Shown: positions 1-9,436 of the stretch, one piece after another
How the letters are laid out: each line of letters begins with the position of its first letter
Position numbering within the stretch: the first letter of the stretch is position 1
Assembly (NCBI GenBank): GCA_030747395.1
Contig: JASLKT010000002.1
Span: forward strand, 39,177-74,998
Direction: 5' to 3'
Length of the DNA stretch: 35,822 bases
Source: Candidatus Thalassarchaeaceae archaeon
Lineage (GTDB): Archaea > Thermoplasmatota > Poseidoniia > Poseidoniales > Thalassarchaeaceae
The notes under the pieces: model-generated
What the model saw: only the letters and a program-made list of their open reading frames with translations
Database searches by the model: none
Told to the model about the DNA's origin: nothing
Translations under genes and position numbers: made by a program

Positions 1-197
1 GGCTTCTGCACTTTCATTTTCAGTTTCAGCCACTGGCTTTTCTTCATAGGCAGTCCCACATTAGAAGTTACCATGCAAACAGAAAAATTGCAGCAGAATG
101 AGACGGTCACATTTGCCACTCTCGTGGCGACACGCAGACCGAGATGCCCGAAAGATGGTGCCCTGGTTCACTCCAGTGGCAATAATGACAATGGAAA

Positions 198-536
198 TTG
201 GCGGCCAATGGCACGCCCAACAGTATGGCGACACATACACCAACGAAGTTTGGAGGCGATGGCTTGAGTCGTACAAAGCGACTTCGAGAAGAAGTGTGTC
301 GGTTTCTCGGTGAGCGTGGACGTGCAAACACCGTCGAAGTTTTTGACCACCTCAATGAGCGCTTCAGTTGGGGTGCAACAATGAACCAAGTGGGGAACAT
401 ATTGGCAAAAGATACTCGATTTGAAAAAGTCGGCAGTGTCCGTGATTTCTTCCGTGGAGCGCGTTATAGTGTCTGCTTGTGGGCCTTATCTGGTCGGAAT
501 CATGGAGATTCTGGCCCGTCGAAGGCGACAGCGTAG
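198..536 (+). CDS. Small putative winged-helix-like protein, function unknown
   Basis: ORF of 112 aa; segment TKRLREEVCRFLGERGRANTVEVFDHLNERFSWGATMNQVGNILAKDTRFEKVG resembles wHTH/HARE-HTH-type helices; true start uncertain. Confidence 0.55.
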   Translation: MAANGTPNSMATHTPTKFGGDGLSRTKRLREEVCRFLGERGRANTVEVFDHLNERFSWGATMNQVGNILAKDTRFEKVGSVRDFFRGARYSVCLWALSGRNHGDSGPSKATA

Positions 537-568
537 GCATCAAGTGATGTCTGCTAGGCGCCAGTTGC

Positions 569-1459
569 ATGGCCCACCCTGTATGGCGCTTGATACGCGG
601 GGGGAATGTCCTCGTTGGAGCCTCCACCGTAGCGGTTGGAGCCCTCATGGTGACAACGACCTTCACCCAGGTTGAACTCGTCCTAGTTCTATTGCATGCC
701 ATTTGTGTGGCCACATTTATGGCCGCATGGAATGCCTTCAATGATGTGCAAGATCATGAAACAGATGCCGTTAATCACCCCGAAAGACCGATTCCAAGTG
801 GGGCTTTGACACTCATTCAGGCCAAAGCAGTCGGTCGTGCAACTTTCCTGCTCTCGATTATTGCCCTGCTGGCTGCGATGTCTGTTGCTGCACTCTATTC
901 CGACCATCTGGAATCGTGGCTACCCAGTATCGGAATTTGGTTTGTAGCCTTCTTGCTGATGTTCCACTATGAAATGGTCGTACCTGCATCATTTATGCTC
1001 AAACACAAGGGGCTTTCTGGAAATCTTGCAATTTCTCTACTTGTTGGAATAGTCATTGTATTTGGTGCAGCAGCTGTCAATGGTATCCTGACACCTCTGG
1101 TCTGGATTGTTGCCATGGTTGCAATGCTCGTCAATGCTGCCAGAGAAATTGTCAAGGATATTGAGGATGAAAGTGGTGATGAAGATCGGGATACCTTACC
1201 CAAGCAGGTTGGGGCTGAACGCGCACGGGCCATAGCACAATTGCTTGTTCTTGCATCACTGATTCCACTGGTGGCACCTTATGCGAGGGGGATATTGCCA
1301 ATGGGCCTCCTAATTTTGCAAACACCAGCCTTGTTTGTTCTTGTGACGGTAAAACCACGCCTCTATAGAGGGGAGGACCACGCCGCACAAAAGAGTTTGA
1401 GATTGGCCATGCTATTGGGCCTTACTGGATTTCTGGCAACGGTTCTAATTTCAGCCTAA
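569..1459 (+). CDS. UbiA-family prenyltransferase (archaeal lipid biosynthesis, digeranylgeranylglyceryl-phosphate synthase-like)
   Basis: UbiA motif NDVQDHETDAVNHPERPIPSG, second Asp-rich motif NAAREIVKDIEDESGDEDRDTLPKQVG, multiple TM segments. Confidence 0.88.
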   Translation: MAHPVWRLIRGGNVLVGASTVAVGALMVTTTFTQVELVLVLLHAICVATFMAAWNAFNDVQDHETDAVNHPERPIPSGALTLIQAKAVGRATFLLSIIALLAAMSVAALYSDHLESWLPSIGIWFVAFLLMFHYEMVVPASFMLKHKGLSGNLAISLLVGIVIVFGAAAVNGILTPLVWIVAMVAMLVNAAREIVKDIEDESGDEDRDTLPKQVGAERARAIAQLLVLASLIPLVAPYARGILPMGLLILQTPALFVLVTVKPRLYRGEDHAAQKSLRLAMLLGLTGFLATVLISA

Positions 1460-2421
1460 TACAATTCGATGTAAGCCTGAAATGCCGCTGGATTACAGAG
1501 ATATGTGAGAATCGCCATTTGCGCCCACATTCGATTCTCGGCCTGATCAAACACGATGCTGTTTGCACTATCAATGACTGCATCTGTGACCTCTTCTCCC
1601 CGATGGGCAGGTAAACAGTGCATGAAACCAAAACCCTCTGACGCATGCGATACCAATTTTTCGTTAACCTGGAACCCTTCAAACGCTGCAATTTTGTCAG
1701 TAAGATGTTCCTCCCCCATACTGATGAAAACATCGGTGTAAATGATGGTTGCATTTTTACAGGCATCTACTGGATTATTCGTTTCAATCATGAGAGCACC
1801 GGTTTTTTCGGATATTTTTGTTGCTCTTTCAACGACATCTTCAGCGGGTTCGTGGCCCTCAGGAACCGCCCAAATACAATCGACACCCAGCATTGCACAC
1901 GCCAGCATCAAATCGTGAAGGACGTTGTTACCATCGCCCACCCAAGCGACGCGTTCACCCTCTAATGTTGGATTACGTTCCATGATTGTCATCAAATCTG
2001 CGGCTGCTTGACAGGGGTGATGCTTGTCGGAAAGTGCGTTGATAACGGGTATGGTTGAATTCTCAGAAAGTGTCGTCACCATGTCGTGGCCAAAACAACG
2101 GTATGTAATTCCGTCAAGGAATCTAGACAATACGGCTCCGGTGTCAGCGATGGTTTCGGACTTACCCATTTGGATATCGCCTTTGAGTAATGTCAACGGT
2201 TGACCTCCCAATTTGTGTACCCCTACTTCAAAGGAGACTCGTGTCCGAGTACTCGGTTTTTCGTAGATGCACCCTATGCTTAATTCATCTAAGGGTCGGA
2301 AGTCATAATCAGGTTCAGGATCTTGTTTGTATTGTATGGCCCACTCCAGAATACTGCGGAGATCCTCGCCCAAATCGTCGATAGCCAGAAGATGCTGAAT
2401 ATCGCTCATGAAATCCCTCAA
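1456..2421 (-). CDS. argF: Ornithine carbamoyltransferase
   Basis: Carbamoyl-phosphate motif EKPSTRTRVSFEVG, HPCQ motif (KHHPCQAAADL), HCLPAHRGEEVTDAVID near C-terminus. Confidence 0.93.
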   Translation of the reverse strand: MRDFMSDIQHLLAIDDLGEDLRSILEWAIQYKQDPEPDYDFRPLDELSIGCIYEKPSTRTRVSFEVGVHKLGGQPLTLLKGDIQMGKSETIADTGAVLSRFLDGITYRCFGHDMVTTLSENSTIPVINALSDKHHPCQAAADLMTIMERNPTLEGERVAWVGDGNNVLHDLMLACAMLGVDCIWAVPEGHEPAEDVVERATKISEKTGALMIETNNPVDACKNATIIYTDVFISMGEEHLTDKIAAFEGFQVNEKLVSHASEGFGFMHCLPAHRGEEVTDAVIDSANSIVFDQAENRMWAQMAILTYLCNPAAFQAYIELY

Positions 2422-3236
2422 TTTCGTTCATCTTCTATGTCGCCGGCAAAACCATCTCTGGCGTCGGCCATGCCGCCGAAAATGTTCTGGGCGAACGAGA
2501 GTATGTCGGCCAGCCCTTCTTCTTGTTCGCTCGATAGTGGAATAAGTCCTGGTTGGATTTGGGCATTTTGCATCATCCGAAGCTGGCCGATAGCAAATTC
2601 CGTCCTCTGGCCGCCGGCTTCTTCGAAAAGTGCAGCTTCAAGTTGATCCAAATCCTCGCCCCAACCAAGAACTCTGTCGAGATCCTCAGGGGGCAACAAA
2701 TCTGCTTTTGAAAGGAAATTTGCAGTTGGCAGACCCAATCTGAAATGTACGATGTTGGAAAGTAGCATCTGGGATACGAATCCAGATGCCGATTGTGAAA
2801 GCATCGGATCAAATAGGAATATCAAGGCCGCCTGTCCTTGTCCAAGAACCTCAACCATGTGTGAACTGGCTTCTCTGAAAGCGAACAACTCAACCTGTCC
2901 GGGTGTGTCGATGACCAACAGGTCGCCTGAAAGCCCTTCTAGTTCGTCTTGAATGTCATAAGACTGGGCTGCAACAAGGTCGGCCGCTAAGATTTGGGCA
3001 CCATTTGGCCCAAGATCGTATTCTTCCATCACTTCGTGTAGTGAAATCAAGTCACGAACATCGAATTCAGGGTCATAATGTACCCTTTCAGCACCGGGAT
3101 CTAGGTTGATTGTAAGACATTCAACCTCAAGAAATCGAGTCCAGCGCTGGAATGCGGTCACGAGGGTGCTCTTGCCTGCGCCGGCAGTACCAACGACGAA
3201 TAGTACGGGAGGCATGCTGCTGTCGCTAACACTCAT
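2418..3236 (-). CDS. GPN-loop GTPase family protein
   Basis: P-loop GTAGAGKSTL, NLDPGAE, GPN tripeptide (DLGPNGAQ), DTPGQVELF G3 motif, SKADLL G4-like; overlaps the argF start by 4 nt (ATGA). Confidence 0.9.
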   Translation of the reverse strand: MSVSDSSMPPVLFVVGTAGAGKSTLVTAFQRWTRFLEVECLTINLDPGAERVHYDPEFDVRDLISLHEVMEEYDLGPNGAQILAADLVAAQSYDIQDELEGLSGDLLVIDTPGQVELFAFREASSHMVEVLGQGQAALIFLFDPMLSQSASGFVSQMLLSNIVHFRLGLPTANFLSKADLLPPEDLDRVLGWGEDLDQLEAALFEEAGGQRTEFAIGQLRMMQNAQIQPGLIPLSSEQEEGLADILSFAQNIFGGMADARDGFAGDIEDERN

Positions 3237-3379
3237 GAAAGGGTGCCATCAACAGTGGTTCATCAACCCTCCGACAGACCCACGGTCCTATGGACCGAGC
3301 AATATGCGACTCAACAATGGTTATACCACATCCAACATCGTCCCGATGCTATCCCAAGCGTTGGGACGGAGGAATTAGA

Positions 3380-6133
3380 ATGAGTGACGAAAACGATGAT
3401 GGAAACATGCCACCAGCACCACCCGGAATGCCGCCAGCACCACCTGGACTGGATTCACTGGCTCCACCTGCACCACCTGAAGCACCACCTGCACCACCTG
3501 AACCTCCTGAAGCACCACCGGCACCGCCCGGATTGGGCGCACCTCCTGAACCACCCGAAGCACCACCGGCTCCACCGGCACCGCCCGGATTGGAAGCACC
3601 ACCGACTCCACCGGCACCGCCCGGATTGGAAGCACCACCGACTCCACCGGCACCGCCCGGATTAGAACCACCTGCACCACCTGAAGCACCACCGGCACCA
3701 CCTGAAATGCCTGAAATCGATGAGGATGATGATTTGCTTGTAGACCCAATGGACTTGTTGGATGGAATGGAAGAAGATGTGCCTGAAGCACCTCCTGAGC
3801 CACCTGTAATGTCCGAACCACCGATGCCCCCTGGGCTCGATTTACTCGCACCTCCAGCACCACTGGAAGAGAGTGAGGAACAAGAAGAGGCTCCACCGGC
3901 ACCACCCAGCCTTGACCTTTTGACTCCTGCTACTGAGGACGATTCTGATGTTGGTGAACCTGAAGAAATGGTTGATTCTGAACATTCAATGGCTGGCGGA
4001 AAAATTCGCAATGCATCTGATGTCGATGCAATTCCCGGTCACAAATTGATCGGAACTCTTGAAGAATCTGAAGATGTCACCCTTACCCCGGACGGGGAAA
4101 TGGTCAAGCAATCAGTGAAAGGTGTTCTAACGCTGAAAAATCCCAGTGACACAGATCGATTATGGGATATCGATGTTGTGCTAAACGATACTGATTTCTC
4201 CGATATTGCTTCTGAACTACCCTTCTCTGAATTAGAATCCGGGGCTGATCAAAGTGTCGATTACAACGTTGAAGGCCCACGTATGCTATGTGTTCGAGAG
4301 CGGATTGACACCAATCCATCACGGAATCAAGAAAGAAGCCTTTCCCTTGAGAGGAGTGGGGATGCACAGGACATCGAATTGGAGCTTGAAGTCGAAAATA
4401 TGGGCCCAGTTCAACTCAATGGAATTGTTGTAACGAGAACATTCCCTATTGAAATTCAAGTTAGTGAAGGTGACGGATTTGAAAAGCAGGGTGATACGGT
4501 AACATGGTCAGTTGGTCGATTGGGTTCTGGCGAAAGTCGCACGCTATCGATTCCAACATCTGTTACAGCTGAGGCAGTTGGAGCGATCGACGCTGGACAT
4601 GCAACCGCAACATACAGTGCTGATGCGACCCTTTCTGGAATGAATTTCAATGAAGTTGATGCGCACTGCCGAGGATTTTCCTATATGGTCGTCGATGAAG
4701 ATGAGCGACCCGACAATTACCGCTGCCAAGCAGTATTTGAAAATCGATCTTCGTTTACTGTTGATTTGACCAAATTAACTGTCAGCCAAACAGGTATTGA
4801 TGAAAATCTGTTTGAAATTGATGATGTTGAAGATGATGTTTTGCCAGACGGTCGCTGGGAAAGTGATGTCGAAGTCGTACACTCAACTGAAAAGCCAACC
4901 TTCAGTCAGGAATTACTCTACACTGTTTTGCCTAGGGTAAGTCAAGCAACTGAAGGAAATGTCACATTGCAACCCCTGACCATCGAAGTGCTTGAAGCAG
5001 CAGTCGAGAAATCATACTCAGTCGATGTTCTACGGCACTACCGGCAAACCGAATTAATTGCAACTATGGATATTGAAAACACAGGCTCAGCAACCATCAA
5101 TTTGCTCAGAATTACTGATGACATCCCCGGTATTTTCGATGCACCAGATGCTGACAGTGTCAAAGCCAGTATCGATGGCAATGAACTGATTAGAGACCAA
5201 TTCCGTATCGAACTCAAGGAAGGAATCTCACTTGAAGAGAATAGAACTTCACCAGATGGCCCCGGTCACACGATGTTGATTACAATCGGCACAAAAGGAC
5301 CAATCGGTTTGGCACCAGGGCACAAGATGTGTATCACATATCCACTTGTTGCCCCTGACCCCAGCCCGGCAAATGACGTCGTTGCTGCACCAGCTCGAAT
5401 TGATTTCAGTTCAGAGCGATTTGGGCCAGTTGCCACACGAGGACTCAATGTTGTCCCAGCTGTCCGAGTAACGCACAGAAAGGTGAATTATGACTCTGGC
5501 AAGGAAGTCTTTCCTGCCGGTGGCGCGGGGCGCTATGAAGCCATGATTATGTTCAAGAATCGAGGCGATTCAGGGCTCGAAAATGTTGTGATCCATGATG
5601 TCATTCCAGGTGCATTTGAGTTGCTCGAATGGAAGGTCACATCATCTGGTGGAAACATCGTTAAATGTGACATGGTCGAAGATGCAACCACTGATGGGAA
5701 GAAAATGTCATGGAACATTGGCACCGTATCTCGTGATGAAAGAATCGAAGTGACCTACGAATTCAAGGGTGATCCAGAAATTGGATTCAAAGTGAGTGAT
5801 GCACAAGAGATTCACGGTATTGATGTAGGTGCAGAAATCGAAGATGACGAATCACCTGCGGAATTGCCTTCAGAACAACCTACTGAAGAAGTCGAAGAAG
5901 AGGCTGCTGAAGAAGAAGTCGAAGAAGAGGCTGCTGAAGAAGAAGTCGAAGAAGAGGCTGCTGACGAAGAATCCGGTGACGAAGATGATGAAATGGACGC
6001 TGCTCTGGCGAAACTTACAGGCTCAAGCGGTTCTGCTGAAAGTGACTCATCCGAGGCAAGGTCGTGCACAATTTGTAACGCAGAAGTTGCAGCAGGATTA
6101 ACTCAGTGCCCAGTATGTTCATTCACATTCTGA
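3380..6133 (+). CDS. Large protein with Pro-rich repeat N-terminus (PPAPPGLEAPPT), DUF11-like domains, acidic repeat and C-terminal zinc ribbon
   Basis: ORF 3290..6133; start at ATG 3380 preceded by GGAGGA Shine-Dalgarno-like motif; repeats such as IENTGSATINLLRITDDIPG and FKNRGDSGLENVVIHDVIPGAFELLEW (DUF11-like); CTICNAEVAAGLTQCPVC at C-terminus. Confidence 0.85.
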   Translation: MSDENDDGNMPPAPPGMPPAPPGLDSLAPPAPPEAPPAPPEPPEAPPAPPGLGAPPEPPEAPPAPPAPPGLEAPPTPPAPPGLEAPPTPPAPPGLEPPAPPEAPPAPPEMPEIDEDDDLLVDPMDLLDGMEEDVPEAPPEPPVMSEPPMPPGLDLLAPPAPLEESEEQEEAPPAPPSLDLLTPATEDDSDVGEPEEMVDSEHSMAGGKIRNASDVDAIPGHKLIGTLEESEDVTLTPDGEMVKQSVKGVLTLKNPSDTDRLWDIDVVLNDTDFSDIASELPFSELESGADQSVDYNVEGPRMLCVRERIDTNPSRNQERSLSLERSGDAQDIELELEVENMGPVQLNGIVVTRTFPIEIQVSEGDGFEKQGDTVTWSVGRLGSGESRTLSIPTSVTAEAVGAIDAGHATATYSADATLSGMNFNEVDAHCRGFSYMVVDEDERPDNYRCQAVFENRSSFTVDLTKLTVSQTGIDENLFEIDDVEDDVLPDGRWESDVEVVHSTEKPTFSQELLYTVLPRVSQATEGNVTLQPLTIEVLEAAVEKSYSVDVLRHYRQTELIATMDIENTGSATINLLRITDDIPGIFDAPDADSVKASIDGNELIRDQFRIELKEGISLEENRTSPDGPGHTMLITIGTKGPIGLAPGHKMCITYPLVAPDPSPANDVVAAPARIDFSSERFGPVATRGLNVVPAVRVTHRKVNYDSGKEVFPAGGAGRYEAMIMFKNRGDSGLENVVIHDVIPGAFELLEWKVTSSGGNIVKCDMVEDATTDGKKMSWNIGTVSRDERIEVTYEFKGDPEIGFKVSDAQEIHGIDVGAEIEDDESPAELPSEQPTEEVEEEAAEEEVEEEAAEEEVEEEAADEESGDEDDEMDAALAKLTGSSGSAESDSSEARSCTICNAEVAAGLTQCPVCSFTF
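3586..3665 (+). repeat. 36-nt in-frame tandem repeat encoding PPAPPGLEAPPT
   Basis: GGCACCGCCCGGATTGGAAGCACCACCGACTCCACC repeated in tandem within the Pro-rich region. Confidence 0.85.
5884..5965 (+). repeat. 27-nt in-frame tandem repeat encoding EEVEEEAAE
   Basis: gaagaagtcgaagaagaggctgct(gaa) repeated three times. Confidence 0.85.
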
Positions 6134-6898
6134 TCAGTCGAAATCGAACAAATCATCGGGAATTTCGACGTCTGTTCGGGATTCTTTGACTGGTTTAGCC
6201 TTGCTAATCCCACTCAAATCGATTTGATTTTGAGTCTGATTATCTCCGAGGAGTTCTGTGATTGCATCACTTGGTGGAGCCTGTAAATCGGCAGCAGTAA
6301 TGCCCGCCATGGCTTCAACGGAATCTGCTGCAAATGTAGGTGACTCAATAGCGAATTCTCTACGGGAATCAAGCGATGCAGATTCGGCGGTTAACTCACC
6401 CGTTTCAAGAATATCCAATTCGGGCACCTGTGTACCAATAATGGGCGAACATTCGCGCAAGAAATCATGCAATATTCTGCTCGAATTTCCACCTTGCAAA
6501 AAAGCACTCCGAGAACGTTCCCATGCTTCCTCCTTGCGACCTCTGTTCCAAATGGTTCGGCATAGACCAACGGTCGCAACATCAGTGGGGGCGCCGACAG
6601 AAAGCGCACGACCCCAAAGTGACTCGGCCAAACGTAACTTGTTGAGAGAAGAAGCTGTTTCTGCCGCAGCGATTGCAGCATCCGCACGCTGCGGGTGATC
6701 TTTGAGAACGGACCTGAATACTTTCAATGCCTTTCGTTCTTTACCAATGCTCCGCAGTACCTTACCATGCCGCATTTTGAATTCGGGTTCTCGTCGCCAC
6801 CTTTTGCTGGCCGAACGTAGAATAGATTCTGCCAGATTTAGGTCACCCGCTATTTCCGCGGCGTGTGCATCACGCAGGGCCTGTTCTGGGGAGTCCAC
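6134..6898 (-). CDS. TPR-like repeat protein
   Basis: Helical repeats with spaced Ala/Gly: AAEIAGDLNLAESILRSASKRWRREPEFKMRHGKVLRSIGKERKALKVFRSVLKDHPQRADAA. Confidence 0.65.
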   Translation of the reverse strand: MDSPEQALRDAHAAEIAGDLNLAESILRSASKRWRREPEFKMRHGKVLRSIGKERKALKVFRSVLKDHPQRADAAIAAAETASSLNKLRLAESLWGRALSVGAPTDVATVGLCRTIWNRGRKEEAWERSRSAFLQGGNSSRILHDFLRECSPIIGTQVPELDILETGELTAESASLDSRREFAIESPTFAADSVEAMAGITAADLQAPPSDAITELLGDNQTQNQIDLSGISKAKPVKESRTDVEIPDDLFDFD

Positions 6899-6906
6899 GT
6901 GACCGC

Positions 6907-7923
6907 ATGTATGTCGACGAGTTGAATACTTCCCCTATCTTAGCGGAATATTCACGTTTTCAACCCGAAGGGTTGATGGCGCGCCCTCAACGGCACAGTG
7001 GTGTGGCGGAAGATATCCCAGAGCAACCCGAGATGCCTCTCGGCCAATTGTTCATGCCAATCCTACTGCTTATTGGCATGTCATTCATCCTCATGAGTGA
7101 TGGTCTACGGCTTTCAATGGCCAGTGTCGCTGGTAGTGTCCTTGAACCGACCCTGCCATTCCATGACCTGTATTTTGTCCCTACCGTGCTAATCGTCGGT
7201 TCTTCAATCATGATTGTGAACACAGTATTCCGTTCACTTTTCATGGACCCCATGCAGCAGGCACATCTAAATCATCGAAATAAACAATTGCGGAAATTGA
7301 TGAATGAAGCACGACTTTCGAGAGATCATGTGCGCCTTGAGAAGGTTCAGAAAATGCAGATGCATTTGATGCCTGAAACTACGAAATTGCAAATGGGTAT
7401 GATGAAACCTATGATGTTCACGATGATTTTCGTCATTGGTATTTTTAGTTGGATGTATGTAATGGTTGAAGAGTTCAGAGTAGATTATGTGAGTCTCCCT
7501 TGGAACCCTCAGTGGGGATTCAATGGGCGGATTTTGCTCTTCCCAGCTTGGATTCTTGCATACATCACCCTGAGTGCCCCACTTGGTAGAATTGTCGATC
7601 GCCACATCAAATTATTCCGATACCGAAGCCACCCCCTTGTTGTGTCTGGCGAAAAATTGGAAGAACCATTGCTAGTGATTCTCAAGGAAAAGAAGGCCAA
7701 GAAACAAAGGAATCGGAGAACACAGCGCAGTCAGCGTCGAAATCGAGGTTCTACTGAAGAAGTTGAAGAGGAGAAAGATTTGGGGGAAAAGCGCTCACAG
7801 GGTGGAAAATTCACCCGGATATTGGACGGGGTTTCTTGCCGTTCTTGTGGAGGCGAGGATGTCATTCGCACCGAATCTGGACGCAATAGATGCCAAGTTT
7901 GTCTCGATGAATGGAGGCGTTGA
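6907..7923 (+). CDS. DUF106/EMC3-TMCO1-like membrane insertase family protein with C-terminal zinc ribbon
   Basis: FMDPMQQAHLNHRNKQLRKLMNEAR coiled coil followed by MKPMMFTMIFVIGIFSWMYVMV TM; C-terminal CRSCGGEDVIRTESGRNRCQVC; directly upstream of cmk and cbf5. ORF opens at 6865, start chosen at ATG 6907. Confidence 0.85.
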   Translation: MYVDELNTSPILAEYSRFQPEGLMARPQRHSGVAEDIPEQPEMPLGQLFMPILLLIGMSFILMSDGLRLSMASVAGSVLEPTLPFHDLYFVPTVLIVGSSIMIVNTVFRSLFMDPMQQAHLNHRNKQLRKLMNEARLSRDHVRLEKVQKMQMHLMPETTKLQMGMMKPMMFTMIFVIGIFSWMYVMVEEFRVDYVSLPWNPQWGFNGRILLFPAWILAYITLSAPLGRIVDRHIKLFRYRSHPLVVSGEKLEEPLLVILKEKKAKKQRNRRTQRSQRRNRGSTEEVEEEKDLGEKRSQGGKFTRILDGVSCRSCGGEDVIRTESGRNRCQVCLDEWRR

Positions 7924-8468
7924 ATTTGGTTGCAAAGGTGACCATTAGTGGCCATCCTGGTTCAGGTACCAGCACACTTGTCGAGGGGGTTTGTAAAACG
8001 CTGAGTTGGAGCAAACTCAATGGCGGGCAGGTGTTTCGCGAAATGGCTGAAGAACGAGGTGTGTCCTTAGAGGAGTTTGGACAACAATGTATGGAGGACG
8101 CTTCCGTTGATCAAGCACTGGATAAACTACTGGTCGAAACGATGCTAGCGAGTGATAGTCCTGAAATTGTAGAAAGTCGGCTGGCAGGGTGGTGGGCTTA
8201 CAAGAAGGAATTGCATTGTCCAAGAGTTTGGATTGATGTTAGTGAGCGTGTACGAGCAGAAAGAGTTGTGAATCGTGAAGGTGGGTCACTAGAGGACCAA
8301 ATCGAACTCATTCGTGAGCGGATGGAATCGGATGGATCTAGATATTCCGAATATTACGATATTGACATTAATTCACATGATCCCTACACATGTGTAATTG
8401 AATCTGATGACATGTCCATCGAGGATGTCCTAGCACATGTTCTACACCATTTGGAGGAATTTTATTGA
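7911..8468 (+). CDS. cmk: Archaeal-type cytidylate kinase
   Basis: VTISGHPGSGTSTLVEGVCKTL P-loop, IVESRLAGWWAYK, RVRAERVVNREG; start could be an internal TTG/GTG. Confidence 0.85.
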   Translation: MEALNLVAKVTISGHPGSGTSTLVEGVCKTLSWSKLNGGQVFREMAEERGVSLEEFGQQCMEDASVDQALDKLLVETMLASDSPEIVESRLAGWWAYKKELHCPRVWIDVSERVRAERVVNREGGSLEDQIELIRERMESDGSRYSEYYDIDINSHDPYTCVIESDDMSIEDVLAHVLHHLEEFY

Positions 8469-9436
8469 TTATAATCGACGGAGAGGCGAAGACATCGCCA
8501 GCACACGGTTGCAACCCATTTGAACGGACCATAGAGGAATTGTTGGATGCTGGCATGATTGTGATTGACAAACCAGCGGGACCGAATAGTCACCAAGTTT
8601 CAGCTTGGGCTAGAGAAATTCTAGGCGTCGGAAAACTCGGCCATGGGGGAACATTAGATCCATTTGCGACCGGTGTTCTACTGCTTCTTTCAGGACGTTC
8701 AATGAGATTGACAAAGAAAGTACTCAGTCATGACAAGACTTACGTCGGCATTTTGAGGGGAAGTCGTAACTTTGATGCTGATGCCCTGGGGCGTGCAATT
8801 GCACAACTCTCTGGGGAAGTGTACAATGTCCCCCCTGAAATTTCTGCAGTAAAAATTCAAGTCCGTAGCCGCCGAATGAAAACTCGCCTTATCGATGTTG
8901 ATGGACGTGATGCGGCCGTTGAAGTTGTCTGTGAAGCGGGCACTTACATACGAACTCTAGCCCGTGATTTGGGGTTGTTAATAGGTCACCCTGTCGAACT
9001 GAAGGAGTTGCGAAGGACCCAATCCGGTCGTTTCAAAGAATTGCAATCAGTAACGCTCCAAGATTTGAAGGATGCTATTTGGCTTTGGCAGGAAAAAGGA
9101 GAAGAAGTAGCGATTCGAAGAATCCTCAGCCCTATCGAATCCTTGGTGAGTGGACTACCTGAGATAGTTGTCAAAGATGGGGCTGCTGGTGCCATTGCTC
9201 ACGGTGCACCCCTAATGCGACCCGGTATCGTTTCTATTGCAGATCATCTGGAAAGAGGCGATACAGTGCGGCTGATGACCATGAAGGGTGAATTGGTCGC
9301 TTTAGCATCAATGCTAACACGCTCAGAAATGGTTGTCGAGATGAATGAAGGTGAAGTCGCACGACCGGATTCTGTATTCTTGCCGCCCGAGGCATATCCT
9401 CGTGCATGGAAGAAGAAGGATTCCTCATCCGCATGA
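8465..9436 (+). CDS. tRNA/rRNA pseudouridine synthase Cbf5/TruB family with PUA-like C-terminus
   Basis: VIDKPAGPNSHQVSAWAREILGVGKLGHGGTLDPFATGVLLLLSGRSMRLTK catalytic region, AGTYIRTLARDLGLLIGHPVELKELRRTQSG; C-terminal PUA-like segment; TTG start. Confidence 0.9.
   Translation: MIIIDGEAKTSPAHGCNPFERTIEELLDAGMIVIDKPAGPNSHQVSAWAREILGVGKLGHGGTLDPFATGVLLLLSGRSMRLTKKVLSHDKTYVGILRGSRNFDADALGRAIAQLSGEVYNVPPEISAVKIQVRSRRMKTRLIDVDGRDAAVEVVCEAGTYIRTLARDLGLLIGHPVELKELRRTQSGRFKELQSVTLQDLKDAIWLWQEKGEEVAIRRILSPIESLVSGLPEIVVKDGAAGAIAHGAPLMRPGIVSIADHLERGDTVRLMTMKGELVALASMLTRSEMVVEMNEGEVARPDSVFLPPEAYPRAWKKKDSSSA

Noticed and set aside
1-33. Possible GTG start of a minus-strand gene (MAETENESAEA...) at the window edge
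   Set aside because: Only 11 codons visible and GTG start unverified; insufficient support.
3349-4011. 220-aa (GGAGG-rich) and 176-aa minus-strand ORFs antisense to the Pro-rich region
   Set aside because: Shadow ORFs created by GC-rich tandem repeat codons of the + strand gene; no independent start context or plausible domain.
5812-6069. Ser/Ala-rich minus ORF antisense to the acidic repeat
   Set aside because: Mirror of the GAA/GAG repeat coding for Glu on the other strand.
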